A stretch of DNA of 34,760 bases from a virus. Position 1 is the first letter of the stretch. Each line of letters starts with the position of its first letter. The stretch covers positions 1 through 34,760 of the IMG/VR virus record IMGVR_UViG_3300032116_000714; one strand, written 5' to 3'. This document shows, in pieces, positions 21,247 through 28,343 of this stretch. A model generated the notes under the pieces. It was not told the origin of the DNA. It saw only the letters and a program-made list of their open reading frames with translations, and searched no databases. The position numbers and the translations under genes are program-made.

Positions 21247-21691
21247 GCCCGACCTTGTTCTTCGTATCCCCATTGAACCCTGCTCCGCTAGCCGAGCACG
21301 GGTAGCACGGGGAGGATGGGCTTACTACCCCGCTAAGTATAAGAACTTCCTTAAGGCTGCCCGTGAAGCCTTTAAGAAAGTTGCCGTAGAACCCCTCGTA
21401 GGTGGTCTCCGCGTTATTATACTCGTATCGTCGTTACGTCCTCGCACGACCAAACTTGATTTTCCAAAGCCTGACATTGACAACTTTGTAAAGGCTGTAT
21501 TGGATTCCGGCAATGAGATTGTATGGGCTGACGACAGCCAGATACACACCCTCACTGCGTTGAAGGTATGGGACCCTAGTGATCCCTCCGTTCGCGTTGC
21601 CGTGTACAAAGAAAGGTACCCAGATGCAGCAAGCCTGCCTGATGGTCCTTGGGTCGATGACAAAACCGGACGTTCGAGTAACGGCGGCTGA
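21230..21691 (+). CDS. RusA-type Holliday junction resolvase
   Basis: 153 residues from GTG 21230, with GAGGA at 21220-21224; the frame is open further upstream in the SSB gene but lacks a site. The RusA pattern is clear: an N-terminal PCSASRARV and YYPAKYKNF, then KPDIDNFVKAVLD with Asp82 and Asp84, and WADDSQI with Asp101-Asp102, the acidic metal site. It should cleave four-way junctions during concatemer processing. The gene sits where T7 has gene 3 (endonuclease I), an unrelated fold, so this is a non-homologous replacement. It overlaps the next gene by 68 bases. Confidence 0.88.
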   Translation: MKTSTKPDLVLRIPIEPCSASRARVARGGWAYYPAKYKNFLKAAREAFKKVAVEPLVGGLRVIILVSSLRPRTTKLDFPKPDIDNFVKAVLDSGNEIVWADDSQIHTLTALKVWDPSDPSVRVAVYKERYPDAASLPDGPWVDDKTGRSSNGG

Positions 21692-21971
21692 TATCCTCAA
21701 GGGCGCACTAAAGCATGGATTCCTTCACGCTCCTTACCACTTCTTCATGGACCGCAGCGGGCTTATTGTCTCTCTTCGGCCTCGCTCTATTCCTTGTCCT
21801 ACTAAGGTGGCCCCGTACCCCCAAGGGTCCGTCGTCCTCCTCATTGAAGGGGGCCTCGACTCTGAAGGCCAACCGAGTAAAGAGACCTTCAGCAAAGACT
21901 CGCACACTGCCCTGCTTAAACTAGCAGAGACAGAGGGCCTACCTATTGAGTGGCATGATATCTTAAAGTGA
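21624..21971 (+). CDS. Gene 3.5-like (T7 lysozyme-like) protein, probably not an active amidase
   Basis: 115 residues from ATG 21624 with GAAAGG at 21611-21616. It aligns to T7 lysozyme: VLGSMTKP to VHCSATKP, HGFLHAPYHFF to QGWLDVGYHFI (Tyr38 matches Tyr46), SGLIVSLR to DGTVEAGR, and SVVLLIEGGLDSEGQ to SIGVCLVGGIDDKGK. The position between gene 3 slot and primase-helicase is that of T7 gene 3.5. However Leu9 stands where zinc ligand His17 should be, and the protein ends right after WHDILK, before the positions of Lys128 and Cys130. His111 may match His122. T7 gp3.5 also binds and inhibits T7 RNA polymerase; this copy may keep only that role (inference). Confidence 0.7.
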   Translation: MQQACLMVLGSMTKPDVRVTAADILKGALKHGFLHAPYHFFMDRSGLIVSLRPRSIPCPTKVAPYPQGSVVLLIEGGLDSEGQPSKETFSKDSHTALLKLAETEGLPIEWHDILK

Positions 21972-23650
21972 TACCCGATAGATGGTATCTGTCGGACTTC
22001 TTTAGCCGGGGCGAAAGCTTCGGCAAAGACTTTATGAAACAAACAGAGAGTCAGTTGTTGAGGCACACTAGGTGTCCCAAGTGTAACTCATCGGACGGCA
22101 ACGCACTGTACGATGATGGACACACCTACTGCTTCGTTTGTACAGCATACGTATCTGGGGACGGTGTTGAAAAGAAAGGAGTGTTAGTGCAGCAGAAAGA
22201 TTTAGTTGAGACGGAGATTCGGGATATCGTTGGCCGACGCTTGACAAAGGAAACGTGCAAGCACTTCAACTACGGCTTTGCCACGGTTGATGGGCAAGAG
22301 GTCCACGTTGCCAACTACACAAACTCCGAGGGCGTGGTGGTGGGGCAGAAACTCCGTTATCGCAACAAGGACTTTGTGTGGCGTGGCAGCCCCAAAGAGG
22401 CCCGACTGTTTGGCGAGCATTGCTGGCGAGACAAGGGCAAGATGGTGGTTGTTACTGAGGGTGAGATTGATGCCATGTCTCTGTCGCAGGTGCAGGGTAA
22501 CAAGTGGCCCGTTGTGTCCGTGCGTAACGGTGCTGCCGGGGCCTGCAAGGATATCAAGCAATCCCTTGACTTCCTTGAAGGGTTTGAGTCAGTTATCTTT
22601 ATGTTTGATAACGACGCTGTAGGACAGAAGGCGGCTACCGAGTGTGCCAGCCTGCTTACGCCCGGTAAGGCAAAGATTGCTAAGCTCCCCCTTAAGGACG
22701 CTAGCGACATGCTAAAGGCCGGAAGGACAGAGGAGCTTATTAATGCAATATGGTCTGCAAAGGTTTCCCGGCCTGATGGTGTTATCAACGGCAATGAGCT
22801 TTGGGAACCGATCATGGCAGAGGACAAAGAGGACTCTATCCCTTATCCTTGGGAAGGTCTTAATAGCGTTCTCCGTGGCATTCGGAAGTCGGAGGTTGTC
22901 GTACTCTGTGCAGGATCGGGCATCGGCAAGTCAGCCGTGGTCCGAGAGATTGCATACGATGCCCACCGACGCGGCGAGACCATTGGGTACATTGCACTGG
23001 AAGAGGCTGTAAAGCGGACGGGCCTCATGTTCATGGGGCTTGATCTCAACAAGCGTGTTTATCTTGATCGGTCCCTAGCGACCGTAGAGGAGCTTAAGGG
23101 TGCATACGATCGAACTGTTGGTTCCGGTCGTTTCTACTTGTACGACCACTTTGGATCACTTGACATTGATAATCTCTTGGCCCGCATCCGTTACCTTGCA
23201 CGAGGATGTGGTTGCACAACGATTGTGCTGGATCACATCAGCATCGTCGTATCGGGTACTGAGGACGGGGATGAGCGACGCTTACTAGATAACCTTATGA
23301 CCGGCCTGCGTACCCTTGTGCAAGAGCTTAACATCCGTGTGCTGGCTATCAGCCACCTTAAGCGGCCACAGGGCAAGGGCCACGAAGAGGGTGCCCGCAC
23401 GGAGCTATCACAACTGCGAGGCTCCGCCGCTATTGCCCAGTTGTCCGACGCTGCTATTGGGTTGGAGAGGGACCAGCAAGGGGAGCATAAGGACTATACG
23501 TGCTTGCGTGTCCTTAAGAACCGCTACACCGGCGAGACTGGTGAGGCGTGCTGGCTGAAGTATGATAAGGACACGGGAAGGCTGCTAGAGGTACCCGCCC
23601 CGGTTGATGAGGATGAAGCGGCTTCATCACCACAGGAGACCCTATGCTAG
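21968..23650 (+). CDS. Primase-helicase (gp4-like)
   Basis: 560 residues from GTG 21968 (GTGA overlap); ATG 22034, giving 538 residues that begin about like T7 gp4, is an alternative, and neither has a strong ribosome binding site. The zinc-binding primase domain has CPKC (Cys36, Cys39) and CFVC (Cys55, Cys58) around SSDGNALYDDGHTYC. TOPRIM: VVTEGEIDAMSL (Glu164) and IFMFDNDAVGQKA. Helicase: Walker A GSGIGKSAVV (Lys321), TIVLDHISIVVSG, then AISHLKRPQGKG and LRGSAAIAQLSD. The protein unwinds DNA as a ring and makes primers. The C-terminal tail is acidic (PVDEDEAA) but lacks the terminal Phe of T7 gp4. Confidence 0.95.
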   Translation: MIPDRWYLSDFFSRGESFGKDFMKQTESQLLRHTRCPKCNSSDGNALYDDGHTYCFVCTAYVSGDGVEKKGVLVQQKDLVETEIRDIVGRRLTKETCKHFNYGFATVDGQEVHVANYTNSEGVVVGQKLRYRNKDFVWRGSPKEARLFGEHCWRDKGKMVVVTEGEIDAMSLSQVQGNKWPVVSVRNGAAGACKDIKQSLDFLEGFESVIFMFDNDAVGQKAATECASLLTPGKAKIAKLPLKDASDMLKAGRTEELINAIWSAKVSRPDGVINGNELWEPIMAEDKEDSIPYPWEGLNSVLRGIRKSEVVVLCAGSGIGKSAVVREIAYDAHRRGETIGYIALEEAVKRTGLMFMGLDLNKRVYLDRSLATVEELKGAYDRTVGSGRFYLYDHFGSLDIDNLLARIRYLARGCGCTTIVLDHISIVVSGTEDGDERRLLDNLMTGLRTLVQELNIRVLAISHLKRPQGKGHEEGARTELSQLRGSAAIAQLSDAAIGLERDQQGEHKDYTCLRVLKNRYTGETGEACWLKYDKDTGRLLEVPAPVDEDEAASSPQETLC

Positions 23651-23736
23651 AGACAATAAAGTGGGACCTCAGTGCTGCTTGGTCTGTCATGGTTAATGGG
23701 ACAATCTATTATACAGTAAAGATTGAGAGGCTATGA
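23644..23736 (+). CDS. Micro-protein (30 aa) between primase-helicase and polymerase
   Basis: 30 residues from ATG 23644 with AGGAG at 23634-23638 at ideal spacing. The start overlaps the primase-helicase stop (ATGCTAG) and the stop overlaps the polymerase start (ATGA at 23733). The sequence, MLETIKWDLSAAW then SVMVNGTIYYTVKI, has a short helix and a strand pair. The tight fit on both sides suggests it is translated, either as a real micro-protein or as a coupling peptide that carries ribosomes from one gene to the next. Confidence 0.55.
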   Translation: MLETIKWDLSAAWSVMVNGTIYYTVKIERL

Positions 23737-25631
23737 GATACCGAATCGACACTGAAACCAACGCACTAGAACTTTGTGATATTACCAAGGTGCATGTAAT
23801 GTGCGTGAAGGCCGAGGACGGTACTAAGGAACGCCTTATCGGGCACTGCAACATCCTTGCGTGGCTCAATAAACTACAACCTACCGACGTTCTTGTGGCC
23901 CACAACAATATCAACTTCGACTATCAGGTGCTACGCAAACTCTTCGGCATCTCGCTGCACTGGCAGCAGGTCCGTGATACGCTGGTGTTGGCCCGCATCG
24001 CGTGGTCAGCCGACGTTATTAAAGAGATCGACTGTGCAAAGGTCCGTAAGAACCCCGACAGTTTCCCCGCCGAGCTTATTGGTTCGTACTCCCTAAAAGC
24101 CTTTGGGTACCGTTTAGGGATTCCTAAAGCGTCCTACACGGGCACTTGGGATTCCTATTCGGACGAGATGGGGGACTATTGTGAGCAAGACGTAGAGGTG
24201 CTAGAGGCCCTTGATAACCTGCTCGACAAGAAACAACTCGACCCACGGTGTATCGAACTGGAGACCCGCTTTGCCCTGCTGATCCGTCAGCAAGAGATCA
24301 ACGGCTTTCGGTTCAACGAGCAGAAAGCCCACGCACTACAAGCTAAGCTCGCATCGCGTCGTCAGGTCCTTAGTGAGGAGTTGGGTTCCCTAGTTCCTCC
24401 TAGAGTTGAACAGATGAAGGCCCCCGCTTATTGGGAATCCCCTAGCGGTCTACGCTTTACTACAAAGAAAGAGGCATATGCCGCAGGACAGAGAACCCTT
24501 ACCCGTGGACCCAACCGCACTCGAAGCGTACCTTTCAACCCTGCCTCCCGGCAACAGGTGGCTACTTTCCTACTTTCTACAGGATGGAAGCCTTCCAAGT
24601 TTACAGACACCGGCGATGCTGCTGTTGATGAATCAGTGCTTACCTCCATCGCCCACCCTGCCGGTCCAAAGCTCGCCAAGTTCTTTGCCTACAACAAACT
24701 CTTAGGGTATCTTGCCGAGGGTAAGAATGCGTGGTTGAAGCTGGTAACAAAGGGCCGCATCCACGGTCGCATGAATACTTGCGGGGCCGTAACAGGCCGC
24801 TGCACACACAGCCAGCCTAACATGGGGCAGATTCCATCCGTTGCCAAGAGCAAGGACGGGCTGCTCTATGGGGACGAGGGCGGGTGGACAACAGAATGCC
24901 GAGAGCTGTTTGAGGCCGACGAAGGCTGGGTGCTTGTCGGTGCTGATGCCAGCGGCCTTGAGCTGCGTTGCTTGGGGCACTATCTGGCCCGGTGGGACGG
25001 TGGAGCTTACGCTACCACGGTCTGCACCGGCGACATCCACACCACCAATCAGATCGCCTTTGGCCTCCCCGAAGGGAAGGTCTACCGAGACCCCGCAAAG
25101 AACGGCATCTACTGTGTCGTCTACGGCGGGGGCGATTGGAAGTTCGGTATCACACTCTTCCCTCCTCACCTCTTTGGAAAGAAGTCCGATGATGAATACG
25201 TTAGACTCGGTAGGAAAGCTAAAGCAAAGTTTAAGAAAGCTATTCCAGCCTACGGTAAACTTGTTGACGCTGTGCAAGCAACGCTTGGAAAGAACGGATA
25301 CCTCCCCGGTGTGGATGGCCGCAAGTTGCATTGCCGTAAGTCTTATGCTGCTCTCAATACCCTATTGCAGAGTGCAGGAGCCCTCATCGTTAAATGGGCA
25401 ACCGTCCGAATGGTGGAAGTATTGGAACGCGAAGGCAAGGTCCACGGAAGAGATTTCAAACTAGTGGCCCATATCCACGACGAGGTACAGGTAACTGCAC
25501 CTAAAGAGATCGCAGAACATATCGGTCAGACCTTTATCAAGGCCTTGGCAGAAGCCGAGGTTTACTTTGGATTTAGGTGCCCACTGACCGGCACTTGTGT
25601 TGTTGGCAATAACTGGGCGGAGACACATTGA
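23733..25631 (+). CDS. Family A DNA polymerase (gp5-like) with 3'-5' exonuclease
   Basis: 632 residues (T7 gp5 is 704). The exonuclease domain starts with RIDTETNAL (Asp6, Glu8) and has VLVAHNNINFDYQVL and a YCEQDVEV block. Polymerase motif A is GADASGLELRCL (Asp405), the O-helix is RDPAKNGIYCVVYGGGD with Lys456 and Tyr460 (T7 Lys522 and Tyr526), and motif C is HIHDEV (Asp583, Glu584). In the thumb, the stretch where T7 carries its 76-residue thioredoxin-binding insert is only about 43 residues here, so processivity may depend on a different factor or a smaller loop. All catalytic residues are present. Confidence 0.95.
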   Translation: MRYRIDTETNALELCDITKVHVMCVKAEDGTKERLIGHCNILAWLNKLQPTDVLVAHNNINFDYQVLRKLFGISLHWQQVRDTLVLARIAWSADVIKEIDCAKVRKNPDSFPAELIGSYSLKAFGYRLGIPKASYTGTWDSYSDEMGDYCEQDVEVLEALDNLLDKKQLDPRCIELETRFALLIRQQEINGFRFNEQKAHALQAKLASRRQVLSEELGSLVPPRVEQMKAPAYWESPSGLRFTTKKEAYAAGQRTLTRGPNRTRSVPFNPASRQQVATFLLSTGWKPSKFTDTGDAAVDESVLTSIAHPAGPKLAKFFAYNKLLGYLAEGKNAWLKLVTKGRIHGRMNTCGAVTGRCTHSQPNMGQIPSVAKSKDGLLYGDEGGWTTECRELFEADEGWVLVGADASGLELRCLGHYLARWDGGAYATTVCTGDIHTTNQIAFGLPEGKVYRDPAKNGIYCVVYGGGDWKFGITLFPPHLFGKKSDDEYVRLGRKAKAKFKKAIPAYGKLVDAVQATLGKNGYLPGVDGRKLHCRKSYAALNTLLQSAGALIVKWATVRMVEVLEREGKVHGRDFKLVAHIHDEVQVTAPKEIAEHIGQTFIKALAEAEVYFGFRCPLTGTCVVGNNWAETH

Positions 25632-25963
25632 TGCCAGAAGAAACAAGCTCCCAGAAGGGAGCCGCTGCTGAGCTTCGAGCCGCTGCTAGGTTGGTGAGTC
25701 TCGGGTGTCAGGTGTTCCTACCAACGGAACACAGCCACACCACAGACTTCGTATACAAACTTGACGGGGCTTATATGTCCGTTCAAGTCAAGAGCGGGCC
25801 TGAAAGCCCTGTGCCTGAACCAAACTTTAGGATGCGTGTAAGGTACGCTAGGGATGCCTTTGACGTTCTTATAGTATCCTCAAAGGACCGCGTGTGGTCT
25901 ATACCGTGGGCAGAGGTACACGGCAAACCTCAGTTCCGACTTAAGAAAGAGTGGTTACTGTGA
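25631..25963 (+). CDS. PD-(D/E)XK-type nuclease
   Basis: 110 residues from ATG 25631 (a TTG at 25628 is also in frame). Motifs: QKGAAAELRAAARLVSLG with the first Glu, TTDFVYKLDG with the Asp, and MSVQVKSG with the Q-x-K, the arrangement of the PD-(D/E)XK fold as seen in group I intron-associated and Holliday-type endonucleases. The second half (YARDAFDVLIVSS, VWSIPW) fits the remaining strands. It probably cuts DNA, perhaps branched or host DNA. T7 has an HNH gene (5.3) nearby but not this fold. Confidence 0.65.
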   Translation: MPEETSSQKGAAAELRAAARLVSLGCQVFLPTEHSHTTDFVYKLDGAYMSVQVKSGPESPVPEPNFRMRVRYARDAFDVLIVSSKDRVWSIPWAEVHGKPQFRLKKEWLL

Positions 25964-26202
25964 ATAGAGATAAACCTGAAAGCGTAGACGGCTGGATTCA
26001 ACCAAACGAGTATTCTTTCTGCGGTCGCTGTGGGCACCCTGATTCGTGCGTATATGGGGATCAGACGATTTACTGCCAAGGATTTGGAGAATGCCAAAGT
26101 TCCGAAGGACATACTAGATTCTTGCATCGGCAAAAGGTGGGTATGTATCGAAAGTCGATTGGAATGCCTCGACTCTTTTGGATGAAAGGTATAAATGAAT
26201 AA
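25960..26202 (+). CDS. Small Cys-rich (zinc ribbon-like) protein
   Basis: 80 residues from GTG 25960 (GTGA overlap, purine-rich AAGAAAGAG upstream). The block FCGRCGHPDSCVYGDQTIYC (Cys-x2-Cys-x5-Cys, then Cys and a further Cys in GFGEC) could bind zinc. The rest is basic (FLHRQKVGMYRKSIG) with an aromatic end. No family recognised. Possibly a small DNA or RNA binding factor working with the flanking nucleases. Confidence 0.6.
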   Translation: MNRDKPESVDGWIQPNEYSFCGRCGHPDSCVYGDQTIYCQGFGECQSSEGHTRFLHRQKVGMYRKSIGMPRLFWMKGINE

Positions 26203-26965
26203 ACGCATTGCTTTGATTGACGGTGATGTTTACACATACCGTGCAGCAGCGGCGTGTCAGACAGTAATCGAATGGGAGCCGGGTCAGTTTACTGGATCGG
26301 CAGATATTGCAAAAGCCAAGGACCACTTTAAGACTGCCATTAAACGCACTGTGGAGCATCTTAAAGCTGACCCATCTGCTACCATCATCGCCATGTCCCC
26401 CAAGGAAGGGCGATACTGGCGGCACGATATCTACCCGGCCTATAAGTCCAACCGACTGCAAGCCTCTCCCGTCGTCCTTACGGCCCTTCGGGATTGGGTG
26501 CGGGGCCTTAAGTACAGCCTAACGATTGACACACTAGAGGGGGATGATGTTCTCGGGATTGAGGCCAGCAGGCCGAACCCCGAGGGACACACCCGGATCG
26601 TGTGTAGCCCCGATAAAGACATGGCACAGTTGCCGTGCGACCTCTACAACCCCGTTACACAGACGTACCTCCCACACCTTGAAGGATGCCGTGGGTGGCT
26701 CTTCCACATGATCCAGACCCTTACGGGGGACCGGGTTGATGGCTACCCCGGATGCCCCGGTATGGGTCCCCAGCGTGCCGCTAAGTTGCTGCTGGATGCT
26801 AAGACTCCCGCAGAGGCGTGGGAGCGTGTCCTCAAGGCGTATGAGAAGGCCGGGCAGACCGCCGAGGTCGCCCTTGTGCAGGCCCGCATTGCTAAGATTC
26901 TTCTTCACAACGATTGGGACGGTAAGACTGTCCGACTTTGGAGCATTGATAATGAGTCAGTTTGA
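26195..26965 (+). CDS. 5'-3' exonuclease (gp6-like)
   Basis: 256 residues (T7 gp6 about 300). It removes RNA primers and degrades host DNA 5' ends. The metal-binding acidic motifs are visible: IALIDGDVYTYRAA at the N-terminus, YKSNR, LEGDDVLGI, VCSPDKDMAQL, and LTGDRVDGYPGCPGMGPQRAAKLL, the helix-hairpin-helix/helical arch order of the FEN1-like family. Position after polymerase and before structural genes matches T7 gene 6. Confidence 0.9.
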   Translation: MNKRIALIDGDVYTYRAAAACQTVIEWEPGQFTGSADIAKAKDHFKTAIKRTVEHLKADPSATIIAMSPKEGRYWRHDIYPAYKSNRLQASPVVLTALRDWVRGLKYSLTIDTLEGDDVLGIEASRPNPEGHTRIVCSPDKDMAQLPCDLYNPVTQTYLPHLEGCRGWLFHMIQTLTGDRVDGYPGCPGMGPQRAAKLLLDAKTPAEAWERVLKAYEKAGQTAEVALVQARIAKILLHNDWDGKTVRLWSIDNESV

Positions 26966-27506
26966 TAGCGTAAAAGATTCCGGTGCCCGTGAAGAGTTTG
27001 CCACAGGGTCCCGAAGGGACACAAGGGATGGAAAAGGTCGTTATGAGCTTGTCTCTCCTATTGTGATGCAGCGGGATGCTGTGCACCTTGAGAACGGTGC
27101 CAACAAGTACGGGGACCGGAACTGGGAAAAAGGCCAGCCCCTCTCTCGGTACATTGACTCGGCCCTTCGGCATACCTACAAGCTTCTTCAAGGATTTGTA
27201 GACGAAGACCACGCTTCGGCTGCCCGTTGGAACCTTGCCGCATTTATCCACACGCAAGAGATGATCCGCCGTGGAAAGCTCCCAAAGGAGCTGGATGATA
27301 TGCCTAACTTTGGTGAGGGGCCGCAAGAGCCTGAGCCAACGGTTAAGGTTGGAGGTGTTCTTACAAAACTGGTCCAACGTCCCGGTCCTGATTTTCTCCT
27401 TGTCCCCAAGGACAGCACACAGTTAAAGAGAGGAGCCAATCTTCCCCCTCCTGTGTATAATGAATACAATGCCGCCCGTGTTTCCGCCCCAAGGACCCTC
27501 CCATGA
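26952..27506 (+). CDS. dATP/dGTP diphosphohydrolase-like (DUF5664/MazG-like) protein
   Basis: 184 residues from ATG 26952 with GGAG at 26940-26943. The segment GRYELVSPIVMQRDAVHLENGANKYGDRNWEKG, followed by SALRHTYKLLQGFVDEDHASAARWNLAAFIH (given here in shortened form: KYGDRNWEKG, SALRH, EDHASAARWN), is the conserved core of the family. Members of it hydrolyse purine dNTPs; in some phages (MazZ) this serves the 2-aminoadenine genome pathway, but no PurZ is seen in this window. The last 55 residues (from about GPQEPEPTVKV) are a Pro-rich extension of unknown role. It is coupled to the next gene (ATGA). Confidence 0.75.
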   Translation: MSQFDSVKDSGAREEFATGSRRDTRDGKGRYELVSPIVMQRDAVHLENGANKYGDRNWEKGQPLSRYIDSALRHTYKLLQGFVDEDHASAARWNLAAFIHTQEMIRRGKLPKELDDMPNFGEGPQEPEPTVKVGGVLTKLVQRPGPDFLLVPKDSTQLKRGANLPPPVYNEYNAARVSAPRTLP

Positions 27507-27898
27507 ATAGACCAAACATGAAACCCGGTAAAGCATATATCCTTGGCCCAATGACGGGGTACCCTGACGACAACAGAGCGGCCTTTAGGAAAGCCCGTAA
27601 AGAACTGCAAGAACTCGGTTGGACCGTTGTGTGTCCTGAGGAGCTTGACACCACCCAGCCCCTCACCAATCCAACGTGGTCCGATTATATGCGGCGTGAT
27701 ATTCCGCTGCTCATGGGCGTTCAGGTTGGCTTCGCCCTTCCGGGCTGGAAGAAGTCTCGGGGAGCTACCCTTGAGGCTACGATCCTTAATGCCCTTGGGG
27801 TTCCTGTGGCAGACTTTGCAACCGGCCTGATGTATGAACCCGGAACCCTTCCGGCTCCTAAGCATCCCACAGAGGTTCCTGTTGCAATCCATCAATAA
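27503..27898 (+). CDS. DUF4406-like (nucleoside deoxyribosyltransferase-like) protein
   Basis: 131 residues. It begins AYILGPMTGYPDDNRAAF, followed by GWTVVCPEELD, YMRRDIPLLMGVQVGFALPGW and SRGATLEATILNALGVPV. This order is the DUF4406 pattern, related to nucleoside 2-deoxyribosyltransferases (GPMTG, then an acidic site, then GW-SRGA-E). The conserved Glu in EATILN is the likely nucleophile. Next to the dNTP hydrolase it suggests a small nucleotide-metabolism module. Confidence 0.72.
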   Translation: MNRPNMKPGKAYILGPMTGYPDDNRAAFRKARKELQELGWTVVCPEELDTTQPLTNPTWSDYMRRDIPLLMGVQVGFALPGWKKSRGATLEATILNALGVPVADFATGLMYEPGTLPAPKHPTEVPVAIHQ

Positions 27899-27935
27899 CG
27901 TGCAACCCTAACAAGAAAGGTAGTCTGTATAGTAT

Positions 27936-28130
27936 ATGCTCCCAGAGTACCCTCATCTAACCACTCAGTTTCTCGAAGCCTTGCGTGCAAGGTACCCTCG
28001 AAAACCAGTCTCTCCGACCGACACGCTTGAATCTATTATGTTTGAGGCGGGCAAGCAATCCTTGCTCGACCACCTTACAGCGGCTAAAGCGGCCCAAGAT
28101 CGGAGCCAGAGTGTCCAAAAGGAACAATAA
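27936..28130 (+). CDS. Small conserved podophage protein
   Basis: 64 residues from ATG 27936. The start (MLPEYPHLTTQFLEALRARYP) and TDTLESIMFEAGKQSLLDHL look like a small conserved protein seen upstream of portal genes in related podophages (from memory). Predicted helical, with a Gln/Ser-rich end. The nearest ribosome binding site is weak (AAAGG far upstream). Function unknown. Confidence 0.6.
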   Translation: MLPEYPHLTTQFLEALRARYPRKPVSPTDTLESIMFEAGKQSLLDHLTAAKAAQDRSQSVQKEQ

Positions 28131-28343
28131 ATGTGTATGCCGAGTGCTAGACTTCCACCCACTCCTCCCGCCCCTCCACCTCCCCCAACGCCTCTTGAGT
28201 TGAACGATCAGATCGCTCCGCTCACTGGAGGGAAGCGTAAAGATGCCCCAAAGGGCACCGCCCCCATCATCCCTAAAGGGACCAACAGTGGCCTTAATCT
28301 TCAAGACTTAATGCCGCAACGTATTGGAGGGCTGACACTTTGA
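28131..28343 (+). CDS. Small Pro-rich protein upstream of portal
   Basis: 70 residues from ATG 28131, immediately after the previous stop. A proline tract (PPTPPAPPPPPTP) is followed by GKRKDAPKGTAPIIPKGTNSG and GLNLQDL. Proteins with a Pro tract and such an ending occur just before the portal gene in many T7-like phages. It is probably a minor virion or assembly protein, but no role is established. It overlaps the portal start (TTGA). Confidence 0.6.
   Translation: MCMPSARLPPTPPAPPPPPTPLELNDQIAPLTGGKRKDAPKGTAPIIPKGTNSGLNLQDLMPQRIGGLTL

Noticed and set aside
20539-21273. Antisense open frame of 244 codons over the SSB gene
   Set aside because: Same cause: codon bias of the overlapping SSB gene; low-complexity translation without a recognisable domain.
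26952-27506. Evidence for a 2-aminoadenine (Z) genome
   Set aside because: A MazZ-like protein alone is not enough: no PurZ-like adenylosuccinate synthetase is seen in the window, and the polymerase is a standard T7 type.
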